Shown here: positions 6,600 through 11,919 of the stretch, one piece after another
Numbering within the stretch: the stretch's first letter is position 1
How the letters are laid out: each line of letters starts with the position of its first letter
Notes under the pieces: generated by a model
What the model saw: only the letters and a program-made list of their open reading frames with translations
Told to the model about the DNA's origin: nothing
Database searches by the model: none
Assembly (NCBI GenBank): GCA_012799425.1
Contig: JAAZLF010000178.1
Span: forward strand, 1-11,919
Direction: 5' to 3'
DNA: 11,919 bases
DNA from: Actinomycetales bacterium
GTDB taxonomy: Bacteria > Actinomycetota > Actinomycetes > Actinomycetales > Dermabacteraceae
Made by a program: the position numbers and the translations under genes

Positions 6600-7903
6600 T
6601 GGACCCGTTGCTCGCCGCCGCAGTCCTCTTCGGCACGTTCGCCGTGCTGCTCGCCCTCGGAGTGCCCATCTCCGTCGGGATCATCGTCTCCGCCTTCACC
6701 ACGTCCTTGGTCCTGCTCCCCTGGACGGGCACCACCTTCGTCATCGGACAGCAGATGAACATGGGAGTGGAGAGCTTCTCGCTGCTGGCCGTCCCCCTGT
6801 TCATCCTCGCCGGCAACATCATGAACAACGGCGGCATCGCGCAGCGCCTCGTGGACCTCGCCCTGGTGATCGCGGGCCGGGTGCCGGGATCCTTGGCGCA
6901 CACCAATGTGCTGGCGAACATGCTGTTCGGCTCGCTCTCGGGCTCAGCAGTCGCCTCCGCCGCGGCGATCGGCGGCACCCTTCACGAGCGTCAGCGCAAG
7001 GCGGGGTACGACCCGGCCTTCTCCACCTCGGTGAACATCGCCTCTGCGTCCGTCGGTCTGCTCATCCCACCGACCACCGCCGCGATCGTGTACTCCACGG
7101 TCGCAGGCGGGGTGAGCGTCGCCGCGCTCTTCGTGGCAGGATACGTGCCCGGGATTCTGATGGGTGTGGTCGTCATGGCGATCGCGTTCGTCGTCGCGCG
7201 CCGGCGCGGCTACCGCAGCACCGACCACGTGGGCCCGGCATTGGCACTGCGCACCTTCCTGAGAGCCGTCCCCTCGCTGCTTCTGGTCGTCGTCGTGGTG
7301 GGCGGCATCATCGCCGGCATCTTCACCGCCACCGAGGGTGCCGCGGTGGCTGTGGTCTACTGTCTGGTCCTGTCGATGATCTATCGTTCGCTGGACTCCG
7401 CGGCGCTCACGCAGATCGCGCGTCGAACGGTCTCCTCCACAGGCGTGGTGATGCTGCTCATCGCGGCCTCGTCGGCCATGGCATGGGTGATGGCGTACTC
7501 CGGGATCCCCGCGACCCTCACCGAGGTGCTGATCTCGGTCACGGACAGCTCCGTGCTGATCCTCGCGCTGATGGTGGCGATCCTGCTGGTGGTAGGGACG
7601 TTCCTCGACATCACACCGGCGATCCTGATCTTCACCCCGATCTTCCTGCCGATCGCGACGGAGCTGGGCATGGACCCGGTCCACTTCGGCATGGTGCTGA
7701 TCCTCGCGATGTGCATCGGGACCATGACGCCGCCTGTCGGTTCTGTGCTGTTCGTGGCCACGGGAGTCGCCGGGGTCAGCATCGAGCAGGTCGTGCCCAG
7801 GCTGGTGCCCTACTTCATCGGCCTGGTCGCACTGCTGCTGCTCATCACCTACGTCCCCGCCCTCTCGTTGGGCATACCGGGGATGATGGGGCTGCTGGGC
7901 TGA
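6599..7903 (+). CDS. TRAP transporter large permease subunit (DctM family)
   Basis: This 434-residue polytopic membrane protein is the ion-coupled transport channel of the TRAP system, usually driven by sodium. It has about a dozen hydrophobic segments. Family signatures are GNIMNNGGIAQRLVDLA, SLSGSAVASAAAIGGTL, RKAGYDPAFSTSV, GLLIPPTTAAIVYS, and near the C-terminus MTPPVGSVLF. The length matches the family. The ATG at 6599 is chosen over upstream in-frame starts because it has an AAGGAGG site, follows the previous stop as TGATG, and begins with the typical first helix. The gene completes a full DctP-DctQ-DctM set, so the transporter should be functional. The AraC-type gene follows after 21 bp. 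Confidence 0.95.
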   Translation: MDPLLAAAVLFGTFAVLLALGVPISVGIIVSAFTTSLVLLPWTGTTFVIGQQMNMGVESFSLLAVPLFILAGNIMNNGGIAQRLVDLALVIAGRVPGSLAHTNVLANMLFGSLSGSAVASAAAIGGTLHERQRKAGYDPAFSTSVNIASASVGLLIPPTTAAIVYSTVAGGVSVAALFVAGYVPGILMGVVVMAIAFVVARRRGYRSTDHVGPALALRTFLRAVPSLLLVVVVVGGIIAGIFTATEGAAVAVVYCLVLSMIYRSLDSAALTQIARRTVSSTGVVMLLIAASSAMAWVMAYSGIPATLTEVLISVTDSSVLILALMVAILLVVGTFLDITPAILIFTPIFLPIATELGMDPVHFGMVLILAMCIGTMTPPVGSVLFVATGVAGVSIEQVVPRLVPYFIGLVALLLLITYVPALSLGIPGMMGLLG

Positions 7904-7924
7904 CAGAAGAGGGGAGCGGCATCG

Positions 7925-11354
<3,430 letters not shown>

Positions 11355-11374
11355 TCCACCGGTGCGCGCCGGGC

Positions 11375-11919
11375 TCAGCTCCTCAGCGCCAGCGCGAGGG
11401 GCAGCACCGGGCCGGAACCGGCGCGCCGCAGCAGTCGCCCGGCGAGGGTGACCGTCCATCGCGTGTCGATCTCGTCGTCCACCAGCAGGATCGGTGCGCT
11501 GTCGAGCTCGGCGATCGCCTCCCTCAGCTCCTCGGTGAGCACGAAGCGGTCCCACAGCGCCGCGATCCGGAAGGCGCTGTTGCGGGCTCCGTGCAGGGGA
11601 GCGGCGTCGGGGGCCAGGGCGAGCTCGCCGAGATCCTCCATCCTGCCCACGCGGGCGATGCCCGAGGCCAGCTCGCGGACCAGCTGAGGGCGAGTGGTCG
11701 AACCGATCGCGAGCACAGCCGCGGGACGCTGCTCCCAGCCCCACTGCCCGAGCACCTCGATCACGCGCTGCGCGATCGCGGGGGTGAGGGAGGCGTCGAG
11801 CCGATGGCCGTCCTCATCGGTGGTGAGCAGTGCACGCAGCGGCACCGCCCACCCCAGATCCGACATGCGGGCCACGGCGCGGCCCTCCTCGACCCTCTCG
11901 GCGGGCGGGATGTTCCCCC
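11375..11919 (-). CDS. C-terminal part of an actinobacterial RecQ-type DNA helicase, truncated by the window edge
   Basis: The minus-strand frame is open from the right edge of the window to a stop at 11375-11377, and no start codon inside the window needs to be used. The first residues, GNIPPAERVEEGRAVARMSDLGW, match the join region I recognise from long actinobacterial RecQ-family helicases. What follows resembles a phosphoribosyltransferase-like domain: a VLGQWGW segment, a RPQLVRELA helix, and PILLVDDEIDTRWTV (coding bases about 11452-11494), which looks like a PRPP loop with the paired Asp retained but the usual Thr-Gly replaced by Arg-Trp. The helicase core lies outside the window. A free-standing PRTase-like protein starting at the GTG at 11875 is unlikely because coding continues upstream. 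The gene is convergent with ligA, with a 20-bp gap. Confidence 0.75.
   Translation of the reverse strand, partial: GNIPPAERVEEGRAVARMSDLGWAVPLRALLTTDEDGHRLDASLTPAIAQRVIEVLGQWGWEQRPAAVLAIGSTTRPQLVRELASGIARVGRMEDLGELALAPDAAPLHGARNSAFRIAALWDRFVLTEELREAIAELDSAPILLVDDEIDTRWTVTLAGRLLRRAGSGPVLPLALALRS

Noticed and set aside
11359..11372. Possible bidirectional terminator between ligA and the recQ-type gene
   Set aside because: The arms are just CCGG/CCGG around a 6-base loop, with no T-run on either strand.

Overview
The window looks like a chromosomal stretch from a high-GC actinobacterium. The gene neighbourhood (mnmA, a MetE-like gene, ligA, a recQ-type helicase with a fused C-terminal domain) and the long LigA suggest the Micrococcales, possibly a Brachybacterium-like genus. 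That placement is inferred from gene content and not from any search. Coding density is very high: the only intergenic gap above 50 bp is 2198-2411 (214 bp). I see no tRNA, rRNA, CRISPR array, insertion sequence or phage gene.

Layout. (1) 1-2197, + strand: the 3' part of mnmA (tRNA 2-thiouridylase), overlapping by ATGA a MetE/UROD-fold paralogue that lacks the zinc-binding cysteines. (2) 2198-2411: a regulatory gap with a near-perfect 18-bp direct repeat spaced 31 bp start to start, a TTGACA box overlapping the second copy, a TAGGCT -10-like box, and a strong ribosome binding site. (3) 2412-8755, + strand: a tight five-gene unit made of a cytoplasmic GH31 alpha-glycosidase, a complete tripartite TRAP transporter (lipoprotein binding protein, small and large membrane subunits) and an AraC-type regulator. 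The gaps are 4 bp, overlaps of 4 bp and 1 bp, and 21 bp, so this is very probably one operon. (4) 8799-11354, + strand: ligA, NAD-dependent DNA ligase, with two insertions in its helix-hairpin-helix region. (5) 11375-11919, - strand: the C-terminal part of an actinobacterial RecQ-type helicase, convergent with ligA.

How the genes may work together. The GH31-TRAP-AraC unit reads as a self-contained uptake and hydrolysis cassette. The TRAP system would import a carboxylated (or otherwise anionic) alpha-glycoside using an ion gradient. The cytosolic GH31 enzyme would cleave it, and the AraC protein would sense the ligand and act at the direct repeats. The pairing of GH31 with a TRAP transporter, rather than with the ABC or MFS carriers usual for neutral alpha-glucosides, is the most interesting feature. 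The cassette lies between housekeeping genes that are often close neighbours in actinobacteria, so it looks like an accessory insertion at a conserved locus.
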